Of a DNA stretch of 64,000 nucleotides, positions 21,826 through 32,119 are shown one piece after another. Within the stretch, counting starts at the first letter, position 1; each line of letters starts with the position of its first letter. A model generated the notes under the pieces. The model searched no databases. It was not told where the DNA came from and saw only the letters and a list, made by a program, of their open reading frames with translations. This stretch comes from Diploptera punctata (lineage: Eukaryota > Arthropoda > Insecta > Blattodea > Blaberidae): NCBI GenBank assembly GCA_030220185.1, contig JASPKZ010001596.1:248001-312000 (forward strand), in the 5' to 3' direction. The position numbers were made by a program, and so were the translations under genes.

Positions 21826-23129
21826 ATGTAAAATATAAAATAGATACCTGAGATCTCAGTCGTCGTCAACTTTATAAAGGCGGTAAGATGCGAAGTACTT
21901 TAGGAACATATGCTCCATCCTCAGCATGTAAATTGGTCGTCCTCAACTTTATAAAGGCTGTAATATGCGAAGTACTTTAGGAACATATGCTCCATCCTCA
22001 GCATGTAAATTGGTCGCCCTCAACCTTATAAAGGCTGTAAGAAGTCAAGTACTTTCGGAACATATGCTCCATCCTCAGCATGTAAATTGGTTGTCCTCTA
22101 CTTTATAAAGGCTGTAAGATGTCAAGTACAATAGGAACATATGCTCCATCTCAGCATGTAAATTGGTTGTCCTCAACTTTATAAAGGCTGTAAGATGTCA
22201 AGTACTTTCGGAACATATGCTCCATCCTCAGCATGTAAATTGGTCGTCCTCAACTTTATAAAGGCTGTAATATGCGAAGTACTTTAGGAATATATGCTCC
22301 ATCCTCAGCATGTAAATAGGTTATCCTCAACTTTATAAAGGCTGTAAGATGCGAAGTACTTTCGGAACATATGCTCCATCCTCAGCATGTAAATTGGCTG
22401 ACCTCAACTTTATAAAGGCTGTAAGATGACAGGTACTTTCGGAACATATACTCCATCCTCAGCATGTAAATTGGTTGTCTTCAACTTTATAAAAGCTGTA
22501 AGATGTGAAGTACTTTAGGAACATAGGCTCCATCCTCAGCATGTAAATTGGTTGTCCTCAACTTTATAAAGGCTGTAAGATGTCAAGTACAATAGGAACA
22601 TATGCTCCATCCTCAGCATGTAAATTGGTTGTCTTTAACTTTATAAGAGCTGTAAGATGTGAAGTACTTTAGGAACATATGCTCCATCCTCAGCATGTAA
22701 ATTGGTTGTCCTCAACTTTATAAAGGCTGTAAGATATGATGTACTTTCGGAACGTATGCTCCATCCTCAGCATGTAAATTGGTTGTCCTCAACTTTATAA
22801 AGGCTGTAAGATATGAAGTACTTTCGGAACATATGCTCCATCCTCAGCATGTAAATTGGTTGTCCACAACTTTATAAAGGCTGTAAGATATGAAGTACTT
22901 TCGGAACATATGCTCCATCCTCAGCAAGTAAATTGGTTGTCCTCAACTTTATAAAGGTTATAACATATGAAGTACTTTCGGAACATATGCTCCATCCTCA
23001 GCATTTAAATTGGTACCAATTTGCATGCTGAGGATGGAGCATATGCTTCGAAAGTACTTAACATCTTACAGCTTTTATAAAGTTGAGGACGACTGAGATT
23101 TCAGGTATCTATTTTATATTTTAAATTGT
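21826..23129. mobile_element. Foldback element filled with a 77-bp satellite
   Basis: Ends are inverted: AAAATATAAAATAGATACCT at 21836 and its complement at about 23123, continuing through the GAGATCTCAGTCGTC region for about 60 bp. Between them lie about 15 direct units of 76-78 bp (CTCAACTTTATAAAGGCTGT, AAGTACTTTCGGAACATATG, CTCCATCCTCAGCATGTAAA) and one inverted unit (23015-23090). A related terminal piece recurs at 55838-55945. No protein is encoded. Confidence 0.85.
21862..23012 (-). ncRNA. Satellite units with hammerhead-like cores
   Basis: Read on the minus strand, each 77-bp unit holds GCTGAGGAT, a hairpin GGAGC-ATAT-GTTCC and then GAAA followed by the palindrome AGTACT. CTGAGGA matches the CUGANGA core. 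Roughly half the units keep GAAA; others have TAAA or CTATTG at that place. Stem I is weak (2-3 bp), so cleavage is not assured. The last unit (about 23029-23068) is inverted and reads on the plus strand. Confidence 0.4.
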
Positions 23130-23710
23130 ACATAGTGACCTCAACGGTGTTTCATTATGAATTTTAAAAGTGATAAGAAAAAAGTAATTGCAGATTTGAG
23201 ATCAGTACGTCAGAATTAGCAACTGTGACACACTTTTTCAGGTAACCATGCTGAGTTTACCTTTTTCATAGTTCTGGCGCCTCCCTTGAATAGCGTCGTC
23301 CCCTCCCCAGGGGCAGCGACAGTAAATTGGATCTCGATCCTATGAAATACGGTAATTTGGGTGCTGGGTCAAAAAGAGTAGCAGGTAAATTGGGTCCCAG
23401 CATATTATAAGCACCCAGGAAACACCGTGTGGAGGTTGCTTAGTTCGATCCCTAAAAATGTATAATGTTAAAAAAAATTAGGCTTAAAATTATTTTTAGC
23501 CTAATGGTAAAAATAAAAAGAATCACAAATTTCAAAATCTTGAACGTACTGATTTGTCCCCGTTGTTAATATTTCCATTAATATTTTACCAATGAACTGT
23601 TACTTTTCCTGTCTTGTTTATCCTGCTTTCCAGAAATTCTGCATAAAATTGAACATGTTTCAATAAATCAATAAAGTTAAAAATGGTGTTCACTTTTGTA
23701 TTAACTTAAT

Positions 23711-23714
<4 letters not shown>

Positions 23715-23761
<47 letters not shown>
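23715..23761. repeat. (TA)n microsatellite
   Basis: About 46 bp of TA adjoining the 3' end of SINE-A. Confidence 0.95.
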
Positions 23762-23764
<3 letters not shown>

Positions 23765-24086
23765 ATCCATCCATCCATAGTAATTCTGCCCGAGGGCAGG
23801 TCATTCACTGCATTTTCATTCTATGCTTGCACGCTTTATTAGGGAGTTAGGCCTATAGGTGTGGTAGCTTACCGTTGCTTTCCACACCGTCGAAGGATGA
23901 TGATGATGGCCATATGATTTCGGGGACCGTTTGGGCCTTAAAGTTTTCCTGACACTTGCCTTACATGTGAGGAAAAACCCCTATAAAAACCTCACCCAAA
24001 AAAAAAAAAAACTCTCCCGACCGGGGATCGAAAACGAGCCCGCTGCATGACAAGGCAGCACGTTACCTCAAGACCACAGCGGTGGA

Positions 24087-24088
<2 letters not shown>
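23762..24088 (-). mobile_element. SINE-A copy between (TA)n tracts
   Basis: Minus-strand copy, complete except for small gaps. It carries a 6-bp insertion relative to all other copies (GTTAGGCCTATAGG at 23846 where others have AATTGTAGG). (TA)n flanks on both sides (to 23761 and from 24089). Confidence 0.9.

Positions 24089-24124
<36 letters not shown>
24089..24124. repeat. (TA)n microsatellite
   Basis: About 36 bp of TA directly after the SINE-A head. Confidence 0.95.
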
Positions 24125-24128
<4 letters not shown>

Positions 24129-24264
24129 ATAATTATTATTATTATTTCTTATGAATCAACATTGAAACACCTCTTTCTGCCCTTTTATGTTTATCCACGC
24201 CACTGTAAAGATGTATATAATTGCCTAATGTTTAATTTCCTGTGCCTTTCTTCTTTGTTTCTGT

Positions 24265-24441
24265 TAAAATTGTTATGGAATGGATCCCAATAGAAACGAG
24301 GAAGAGAGGAAGAACGAACAAAACTTGGATGAAGGGGTACAAGCAGCTATGAATATCAGAGGATTGGATGAAGATCAATGGATGGACAGAGAGAAATGAC
24401 CTTTGGTTTCTGAAAGACGGCGGCAGCTGCGATGATACCGG

Positions 24442-24442
<1 letters not shown>
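24265..24442 (+). mobile_element. LINE-gamma 3' fragment
   Basis: Plus strand: VKIVMEWIPIETRKRGRTNK-like, GVQAAMNIRGLDEDQWMDRE and the GCGGCAGCTGCGATGATACC end. The tail has become (TTA)n instead of (GAT)n. Confidence 0.8.
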
Positions 24443-24495
<53 letters not shown>

Positions 24496-24590
24496 TGTAT
24501 TATTATTTTTTTTATTATTATTTTTATTATCATTATTTTTATTATCATTATTATTATTATTATTTTTATTATCATTATCATTATCAGAGT
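24443..24590. repeat. (TTA)n microsatellite, imperfect to the right
   Basis: About 55 bp of pure TTA followed by interrupted TTATTTTTATTATCATTA. The Leu-rich and Asn-rich frames on both strands come from it. Confidence 0.95.
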
Positions 24591-24910
24591 TAAGGCCTTG
24601 TTTACCACTCAACCGGGTCAGATGAAATATTAAAAAAAAATACTGTTACATCTAAATTTAATAAACAAAATAACATAGCATATCCACAATACAATTATTA
24701 TTTACTATATATTTTGATTTACTCTACATTTAACGAATGAACGCATTCCTATTTGTAGCAAGTTACTAGTATCGCATTACAAAATTAATAACCAACACGA
24801 GTAAGAACATTAGAAAATGGTGCCTTGTCCCAGGACCCAATTCACGTAGATCGGGGACCCAATTTCTCTATCACATAAGGACCGGATATTGACAGGGATC
24901 CAATGTACTA

Positions 24911-25139
24911 TGATAATTAAAATATATAGGCTACATGTTTTTGATCAGTGCCATCGTCCTCAACTTGTAAAAAAAATACGTCTGATTTTCTTTTCCTGAA
25001 GGCCTTTCAGAATATCTATTGGTTCGCTACATTTATTAATTGTATTTTGAAAAGCCTTCAGGAAAAGAAAAGCACAAATGTCTTTCACAAGTTGAGGACG
25101 ACGGCTCTGACAAAAAGAAAGTATGTATTTTAATTATCA
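24911..25139. mobile_element. MITE with TA duplication and internal inverted repeat
   Basis: Perfect terminal inverted repeats TGATAATTAAAATA (24911-24924) and TATTTTAATTATCA (25126-25139), flanked by TA on both sides (24909-24910, 25140-25141), as expected for Tc1/mariner-type insertions. Inside, CATCGTCCTCAACTTGTAAA and TTCACAAGTTGAGGACGACG form a second inverted pair, and CAGGAAAAGAAAA pairs with TTTTCTTTTCCTG. The element is a 229-bp hairpin with no coding capacity. Confidence 0.8.
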
Positions 25140-25141
25140 TA

Positions 25142-25746
25142 TGACCTGTATCCCAACGGGTTGCGCTGCACTATTTGGAAAACCCCGATTTAGCCACCAG
25201 GACTCGACATCTCGGTTATCTAACATCAATCAAAATTTCCGAAGACGGCAATGACAATTATTAAGTTCTTTCACGTCACTTTTTTTGCTAAACAGGCTAT
25301 TAACGCTACATTGTATGATAGAGTTAATAATTTAATTTGTTCATGCAAAGTGCGTACGATCTCCTAAACGCTTCAACTTTTTGCCGGTCCTAAACATCAC
25401 CTGGGCTTTTTTAATTGCTATCATTTTAAGGTAATTACCAGAAATTTCGGGAACCGGGCCAGCTCTATTACATAAACATGGATTGGGCTATCCATCACCT
25501 TGGCGTTCGAGCCAAGTGTTCCTCCCGCCGGCTAATTTATCTGCATCACATTAATGCTTCCGAAACATTACACTTATTCTAAAACAATGTACAACAGCTG
25601 CCAGGTCATGTGTGGCATTCCCTCCCTCAATACATCACGGGTTGTCGCACATTTGACACTTCATTCAGACTTTTTCCAATACTTGCTCTTGGATAATTAA
25701 TTTTAGTGAATTTCGAAGGAATTACGACTGTATATTCACAATGACT
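25142..25746. other. Unassigned DNA
   Basis: No gene or known repeat; somewhat less AT-rich than its neighbours. Confidence 0.45.
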
Positions 25747-26733
25747 CAATTATTTGAAAAACATATAGAATTTAACATTACAACATATATAGGATTTATT
25801 GACTATAAAAAAGCTTTTGATATGGTAAATATAAGTAAATTATGGGATATAATGAGAAATAAAGGTATTCCATAATATTTGATTGCGGCTATACAAAGTT
25901 TATATGTAAATAATAAAATACTAATAGACATGGGTTTTAAATCAAAACAACAAAAAATTTTAATAATAAATCGTGGTGTCAGACAAGGGTGTCCTTTATC
26001 ACCTCTTTTAATTTATATATAGACGAAATTATGTTAAAGTGGCAGATTAATTTAAATAAACATTTTAAAATAAATAATAAACTGTTGGATACAATATTAT
26101 TTGCCGATGATCAAGTAGTGATTTCCAGTTTAGAAGATGATGTACAAAGAGCTATTTTTAATTTGAAAAAAATAAGCGCCAATTACAATTTAAAAATTTC
26201 AAAGAATAAAACTAAAATTTTAGCATTTATAGGACATGATACCATAAGAGCAAAAACAGTAATTGATAATAACATTTTAGAGCAAGTGAATAGTTTTAAA
26301 TATCTAGGTTTCAATTTAACATGCCAAAGAACCCTTAAAAACCAAGAAAAGAAACAAAAATAAAATTTTATAAAGTAATGGCTGTTCACGTATTGATGTA
26401 TAGATCAAAATGTTGGACGATCACTAAAAGACAAGAACAAAGATTGGAAACCGCTGAGCTGAGATTTCAAAAAATATAGCAGGATATACTCAGCCGAATA
26501 AGAAAAGAAATGAAGATATAAGAAAGGAACTAAATATTTTCAAACTTACACACCGAATAATTAAATATAGGAACGCCTGGAAACAACATGTTGATAGAAT
26601 GCCAGAACAAATATTTCCAAAATTATTGCTAAATTATAAACCGCACGGGCGGAGAAATGTTGGACGCCCACACAGAAGATGATCAGAACAATTTTAACAA
26701 TTGTAACTTTCACGAAACCAGCAGACTTAATCC

Positions 26734-26775
<42 letters not shown>
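25747..26775 (+). mobile_element. LINE-beta relic with reverse transcriptase
   Basis: Plus strand, 5'-truncated. FIDYKKAFDMVNISKLWDIM (RT motif A), NRGVRQGCPLSPLL (motif B region), then after a frameshift near 26020 LLDTILFADDQVVISS (FADD box, motif C), KISKNKTKILAFIGHD, FKYLGFNLT. An internal deletion at about 26355 joins this to FYKVMAVHVLMYRSKCWTI and the C-terminal tail. Ends with (GAT)n at 26737. Confidence 0.87.
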
Positions 26776-26776
<1 letters not shown>

Positions 26777-27869
26777 GTTCGAAGGAATGATGCTATTGAG
26801 GTTGCTCTCGTGAAAAAAGTTTTGAATTTTTTTAGAGAATTTCGCAGATAGTATTTAGAGGAAGTTCGGGTAATGTGGATCCTTAGGTTTGCTAAATTAT
26901 AAACCGCACGGGCGGAGAAATGTTGGACGCCCACACAGAAGATGGTCAGAACAATTTTAACAATTGTAACTTTCACGAAACCAGCAGACTTAATCCCTGG
27001 ATGATGATGATGATGATGATGATTCGAAGGAATGATGCTATTGAGGTTGCTCTCGTGAAAAAAGTTTTGAATTTTTTTTTAGAGAATTTCGCAGATGGTA
27101 TTTAGAGGAAGTTCGGGTAATGTGGATCCTTAGGTTTGCTAAATTATAAACCGCACGGGCGGAGAAATGTTGGACGCCCACACAGAAGATGGTCAGAACA
27201 ATTTTAACAATTGTAACTTTCACGAAACCAGCAGACTTAATCCCTGGATGATGATGATGATGATGATGATTCGAAGGAATGATGCTATTGAGGTTGCTCT
27301 CGTGAAAAAAGTTTTGAATTTTTTTTAGAGAATTTCGCAGATGGTATTTAGAGGAAGTTCGGGTAATGTGGATCCTTAGGTTTGCTAAATTATAAACCGC
27401 ACGGGCGGAGAAATGTTGGACGCCCACACAGAAGATGGTCAGAACAATTTTAACAATGTAACTTTCACGAAACCAGCAGACTTAATCCCTGGATGATGAT
27501 GATGATGATTCGAAGGAATTATGCTATTGAGGTTGCTCTCGTGAAAAAAGTTTTGAATTTTTTTTAGAGAATTTCGCAGATGGTATTTAGAGGAAGTTCG
27601 GGTAATGTGGATCCTTAGGTTTGCTAAATTATAAACCGCACGGGCGGAGAGAAATGTTGGACGCCCACACAGAAGATGGTCAGAACAATTTTAACAATTG
27701 TAACTTTCACGAAACCAGCAGACTTAATCCCTGGATGATGATGATGATGATGATTCGAAGGAATTATGCTATTGAGGTTGCTCTCGTGAAAAAAGTTTTG
27801 AATTTTTTTTAGAGAATTTCGCAGATGGTATTTAGAGGAAGTTCGGGTAATGTGGATCCTTAGGTTTGA
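26628..27869 (+). repeat. Five-unit tandem array of a LINE-beta 3' end plus flank
   Basis: Units start at GCTAAATTATAAACCGCACG, at 26628, 26891, 27138, 27384 and 27623, and the last ends near 27869. Each contains the final ~110 bp of LINE-beta, its (GAT)n tail, then TTCGAAGGAATGATGCTATT and about 110 bp ending GTGGATCCTTAGGTTT. Unit length varies (239-263 bp) mainly with the GAT count (about 13 in the first, 5-7 in the others). Units are otherwise nearly identical, so the amplification is recent. Confidence 0.92.
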
Positions 27870-27940
27870 GTGGACCCTGTTAATATCTTCTTTAATTAGA
27901 ACTGCCCTCGAATAGGATATATTCTATCTAATTAAATAAA

Positions 27941-28082
27941 AATAAAACTTAAAGTTTTATGTAATTTTCATATTATTAAAATATAAATTAGTTACAGCTG
28001 TTTCGGTACTTTGTACCTTCTTCTTCTGAAACTAATGTATATTTAATAAATATAAAAATTACATAAAACTTTAAGTTTTATT
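27941..28082 (-). repeat. Foldback 4: 53-bp hairpin with hammerhead-like loop
   Basis: Arms 27941-27993 (AATAAAACTTAAAGTTTTAT ...) and 28030-28082 pair almost throughout. The loop, read on the minus strand, has TTCAGAAGAAGAA, a hairpin GGTAC-AAA-GTACC, GAAA and the palindrome ACAGCTGT, then ACTAAT pairing with ATTAGT. This mirrors the hammerhead layout with a badly changed core. A short relative of the arm is at 53010-53045. Confidence 0.7.
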
Positions 28083-28375
28083 ATAATTTAATTACATAAG
28101 TTATGGATTTTTATCACGTAAACGCCAATTCAATTGATTGGAAAATATTTTAATTTCTTCCCCTCCATCAACTTTGGCGTGTACAAGGCCAGTTTCTTTT
28201 ATTATGTGTGCGAAGAAGTATTTATTTGTGATATTTATGAAAACCACCATTTTAAAAGTTTTTCAAGCTAAGAATTAATTCTTAATTTCTGCTATTGAAT
28301 ATTACAAATGTTGGAAAAACTCCTAAATATATTATACTATGTAGGCCTATATGCTGTTTTAATATACCAACTATT

Positions 28376-29005
28376 TAACTCATGTCACAAATGGTAGTCA
28401 ATGACCAATCACGTTTCAATGAATTCTGTTTTACACCAATGACAGTCATGTTTCACCTCGCTCTTTATCGATTTATATTTATCAGCTCCTGCTTTTTTGA
28501 TAAAGAAAGCTCCTCCTTTTTTAATATTCTGAACAGGTTAGACCATTATTTTTCTCCAACAAATACATTGAATATAGCAAATAATGAATAGATTCAGTGA
28601 TTTTACTGAGTTGTTTATTCAAAATATAATGATTAACCTATAATGTTGATTATAATAGTTTGATGTGTTCCATTATTTCTCCACTAGAGTGCATTCTTAC
28701 AATATTGCGATCCTATTTGGCAACAAATAATATGATCGAGTCGCAGTAAATATACATAACCTCACATTTCTATTTGTTTTCAAACATCGTCGTTTACATT
28801 AACTATATAAATATTTTAAAACACCGGTAACTATATTCAAATAATTAGTTTTTAGTAAAGAGCTTAATTTTATTCGTTAAATAGTCCTAAAAAACTCCAC
28901 TCTTGATTTCCAAATTCTCTAGATAAATTCACTCCTCACTTCGTGAGCCGTGAATTTATCGATAATTTGGAAATCACTCGTGGCATTACTTATGATAAGT
29001 TTGGT
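28376..29005 (-). repeat. Rep-P copy 3 (inverse orientation)
   Basis: Homologous in inverse orientation to the tandem pair at 40298-41822: ATTTAACTCATGTC..AAATGG, TGACCAATCACGTTTCAATG, GTGCATTCTTACAATATTGC, TTAATTTTATTCGTTAAATA. It ends in a hairpin GATTTCCAAATT...AATTTGGAAATC (28908-28977) enclosing TAGATAAATTCACTCCTCAC. No coding frame. Class unknown. Confidence 0.8.
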
Positions 29006-29040
29006 TTGATATTATGTGAAATGGCTGCTGTATAAATAAT

Positions 29041-29844
29041 TAAACATAACACAGGAATTCAGTTAATGTAGACCCTCCCTGATGCGGTTAAAGTGGACCT
29101 GGGTACACTTTACACGAATACGTATATTTTATCAATAAGGATGCTATATGTAAAAGCCATACACTTAATTAATGTTATTTAATATCCTTGTAATTTTATC
29201 TAAACCCAAAGACCATCGCTGTCTGCAGATGAATGACGTGTGAATGTTATAATCAACGATAATATTTCAAAACATAAATAAATATCTACGCTTTTTAATT
29301 ACGACCAGCCATGAATACTTTCAGATTAATTTGTACCTGTCTGTATAAATTAATAGAGTAATTAAACTTAAAATAGTCTAAAGGCTAGGATGGATTCAGG
29401 GGTCCACTTTACTCGAATATGGAGGTAAAAGTGGACCTTTTTTGTAATGTAAAAAAGTTTAAAAATTATGAAGATGTTTCCATATTTGAATAAAATAACA
29501 ATGCTATTTCATAGTTGCAACACTAATGATAATCAGATTAATCACAATAATTAAACAAAATTCAAATCCTTTAGTTAAAAGAAGAAAAACAACAAATTCA
29601 AAACAAGGGTCCCCATTACCCGAAGTTCCTCTAGTAGTTATCTAAAAAACCATGATCAAAATTTATATACCTATATACATGGTGAATCTAATTCCTGCGT
29701 TAATATTTCTAGTGCCCACTGCTGTATAATGTCTTAACATTCCATGTCCCTAGGAACAGTCCCTGTGTTTGAGCCTTTGGCATAGATTCCCTGAAAAGTA
29801 GTCACCGCCCAGAGAACTGAACTGGGAATATTTTACCTGTGAAA
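29041..29844. other. Unassigned DNA with repeated GTGGACC boxes
   Basis: No gene. AAAGTGGACCT (29092), GGTCCACTTTACTCG (29402) and AAAAGTGGACCTTT (29428) recur, and 29607-29632 is an inverse copy of 27834-27859. See findings. Confidence 0.4.
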
Positions 29845-30200
29845 AATAAGATCAGCTGGAAAATCTAGAATGGATAGAATACGAAATAAAGAAATAAAGG
29901 AAATTATGGGTGTACAAGAGGAGCCGGACATCATAGACATTATAGAAAAGAAAAGATTACAGTGGTATGGTCATGTCAAAAGAATGCCAGAGCAAAGATT
30001 GCCTAAAATTGTTATGGAATGGATCCCAATAGAAAGGAGGAAGAGGGGAAGACCGAAGAAAACTTGGATAGAAGGGGTACTAGCAGCTATGAATATCAGA
30101 GGATTGGAGGAAGATCAGTGGATGAACAGAGAGGAATGGCGTTTGGTTTCCGGAAGACGGCGGCAGCTGTCATGATACCGGATGATGATGATGATGAAAA
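29845..30200 (+). pseudogene. LINE-gamma C-terminal region, best copy
   Basis: Plus strand; an uninterrupted frame over 29870-30175 (101 residues) encodes MDRIRNKEIKEIMGVQEEPD, KKRLQWYGHVKRMPEQRLPK, RRKRGRPKKTWIEGVLAAMN, EEDQWMNREEWRLVSGRRRQ and a stop. This is the last domain of a non-LTR retrotransposon polyprotein, past the reverse transcriptase. Its function is not firmly known; the W-Y-G-H-V-K-R-M and G-R-P-K-K-T-W blocks are hallmarks of the family. The RT is missing (5' truncation, usual for target-primed insertion). The 3' end is CCGGATGATGATGATGATG. The neighbouring LINE-alpha tail begins 60 bp on. Confidence 0.85.
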
Positions 30201-30261
30201 AATTTACCCCGGTGGAACACAGGCCCGCTTTCTTGACGGTTGTATTTTTACGGTGAAAGAT

Positions 30262-30625
30262 CTAAGTTCTTAGGAACATTTTTGGACCAAAGAGAGATTT
30301 TAAAGACAAGTGAATGGAGAAGACTATAAAAGTGAGTTACATAATCTTTATAAGAAACCAGATATATTAAGAACAGGTAAGGTCTTGTAGACTGCAATGG
30401 GCAGAACATGTGGCACGACTGGGCATGGACTCTACTTGTAGGAAAACTAGAAGGAAAAAGCTCAGTTGGTAGACCAAGAATGAGATGGGGGAATAATATG
30501 AACCATGATTTGAGGGAAGTAGATTATACAGGGGATGATTGGAAAATACTAGCTCGGGATAGGGATGTATGGAGAGGTTATGTTCGCGCGGTCATGTACC
30601 TACTGGTTCGATAGTGCCAGAGAGT
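30262..30625 (+). mobile_element. LINE-alpha 3' end
   Basis: Plus strand: GAACATTTTTGGACCAAAGA, TGGGCAGAACATGTGGC, then LLVGKLEGKSSVGRPRMRWG, NNMNHDLREVDYTGDDWKIL, DRDVWRGYVRAVMYLLV and a stop. The final 69 residues are open (from 30408). Confidence 0.85.
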
Positions 30626-30945
30626 TAGTTACTCTAACGATAAACGCTTACAAGTTGTTCAAGGATGTTTTCTGAGTGCTTTGATATAAGGAACCCAGGT
30701 CTCCAGTGCCTCGTTACCGAGTAATTTCATTGTTTCCGTTTTGTATAACTCATCTACTTTTGATTGTTTCCGAATTATACTGTTACACTGCTTAAAGAAA
30801 TTGTTCAAAATTTCCATACTCATGATCACGAAAAACTTCACAACGACGCCTTATAAACTGATGAACACGCTGTAGCGTCCTACAAGATTGGCGCACATTT
30901 GAAATACCAGTATTGCATTAAGTAGATACAGACCTATCTCCTGCT

Positions 30946-31027
30946 CCTTTTGCTGATGATGGGACTAGTCCCGAAAGGCCTACAGATATTTACATTTTAC
31001 AAAGTTGAGGAGACGGACCTACAAGGT
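30946..31027 (+). ncRNA. Hammerhead-like motif, dispersed element end
   Basis: CTGATGA core (30953-30959), one T, stem II GGGAC-TA-GTCCC (30961-30972), GAAA (30973-30976) and the palindrome AGGCCT (30976-30981) followed by A and CAG. Farther on come AAAGTTGAGGAGACGGACCT and ACAAGGTAGC, shared with the locus at 44205 and resembling the satellite element ends. Stem I with the preceding TTTTG is 3-5 bp including wobbles. Confidence 0.5.
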
Positions 31028-31231
31028 AGCTATTTTATGTTATAATTTTAACATTTTAGATGTTTTCTGGAGAAATATTCGACGCAACATATTCCACACA
31101 AGTCTTCAATTCGTAAATAATTCAATAATTTAAATTATAATACAATTTCATTCCAGTATTTAAAGATAAAGTTTGAGATTGAATGTAGTGGTGAGGTTCT
31201 CATTACCAGACTGTGCTCTCTTGCGGCTGTT

Positions 31232-31425
31232 TACAAGAACCAATATCATCAGCAGCAGCATCAAAGATTAGACCTTAAGGTCTGTTCTGATCTCATGTTA
31301 GAAATGGTCTGTCCATCTTTTACTGGGTCTTCCAACATTTATTCGTCCTATGAAGAATCTGTTTCGGAATTTTATTGTTATCCATCCTATTGATGTGGTC
31401 CATCAATTGAACCAATGTAAATGGT
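31232..31425 (-). mobile_element. LINE-kappa 3' fragment
   Basis: Minus strand: VQLMDHINRMDNNKIPKQIL, HRTNKCWKTQ, KMDRPFL, GLIFDAAADDIGS with (GCT)n-like end at 31251. It resembles the H..RM....PK...L..R block of LINE tails. Too short to place further. Confidence 0.6.
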
Positions 31426-31487
31426 ATAATCCATTGATACTCAACCTAAGGAATAAGGAATATTTTTCCACCTATTAATTATTATAT

Positions 31488-31799
31488 GACCACCGCTGTG
31501 GTCTCGACGTAGCGTGCTGCCTTGTCACGCAGCGGGCCTGGGTTCGATCCCCGGTCGGGGCAGTTTTTCTGGGTGAGGTTTTTATCGGGGTTTTTCCTCA
31601 CCTGTAAGACAAATGTCAGGAAAACTTTAAGGCCCAAACGGTCCCCGAAATCATATGGCCATCATCATCATCCATCACCGGTGTGGAAAGCAACGGGAAG
31701 CTACCACACCTACAATTCCCTAGTAAAGCTGCAAGCATAGCATGAAAATGCTATGATTGCAGTGAAGGACCTGCCTTCGGGCAGATTTACTATGGATGG
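31488..31799 (+). mobile_element. SINE-A copy with 11-bp target duplication
   Basis: Plus-strand complete copy from CCACCGCTGTGGTCTCGACG to GCAGATTTACTATGGATGG, with a short internal GAT stretch. AATTATTATAT at 31477-31487 and 31800-31810 is the target duplication. The frame beginning MSRSGPGFDPRSGQFFW is read from the SINE in this orientation; the same peptide appears on other copies and is not a host gene. Confidence 0.93.
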
Positions 31800-32119
31800 A
31801 ATTATTATATTAAAGAAGTTTATATTTCGCGCACTGTAAACTAGAAGTTGAGGACAGTTATTTATTTGTCGTCAACCTCTCACTGTATGTTCCAACTCTT
31901 AATATAGACTTGAAAGAAAACGCTGTCCCTGATGTTTGTATCAGTGTTGAGATAGTTCTTGCAGTGAGCTACACGCGATAATTTTGCAGTCAGTTATACG
32001 TTTATCTTAATTTAGAATCACGTTTAAGTACAAATTCACATTTAAAATGCCTCTTCTGTAATAACAGGTGAGTCGATATATTTAAGTCAGTAGGACTTCA
32101 CAAAATTACAGAAGAATAT

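Noticed and set aside
21862..23012. CRISPR-like regular direct repeats
   Set aside because: The whole 77-bp unit is repeated with no unique spacers, and the context is eukaryotic; it is a satellite inside a foldback element.
27941..28082. Active hammerhead in the loop of foldback 4
   Set aside because: Stem II, GAAA, palindrome and stem I are present, but the core reads CAGAAGAAGAA instead of CUGANGA and is three bases longer; kept only as a degenerate relative.
30659..30841. 60-residue minus-strand frame (MKFFVIMSMEILNNFFKQCN...) as a possible host exon
   Set aside because: Composition looks protein-like, but there is no recognisable domain, no clear splice pair and no second copy; not enough to call a gene.
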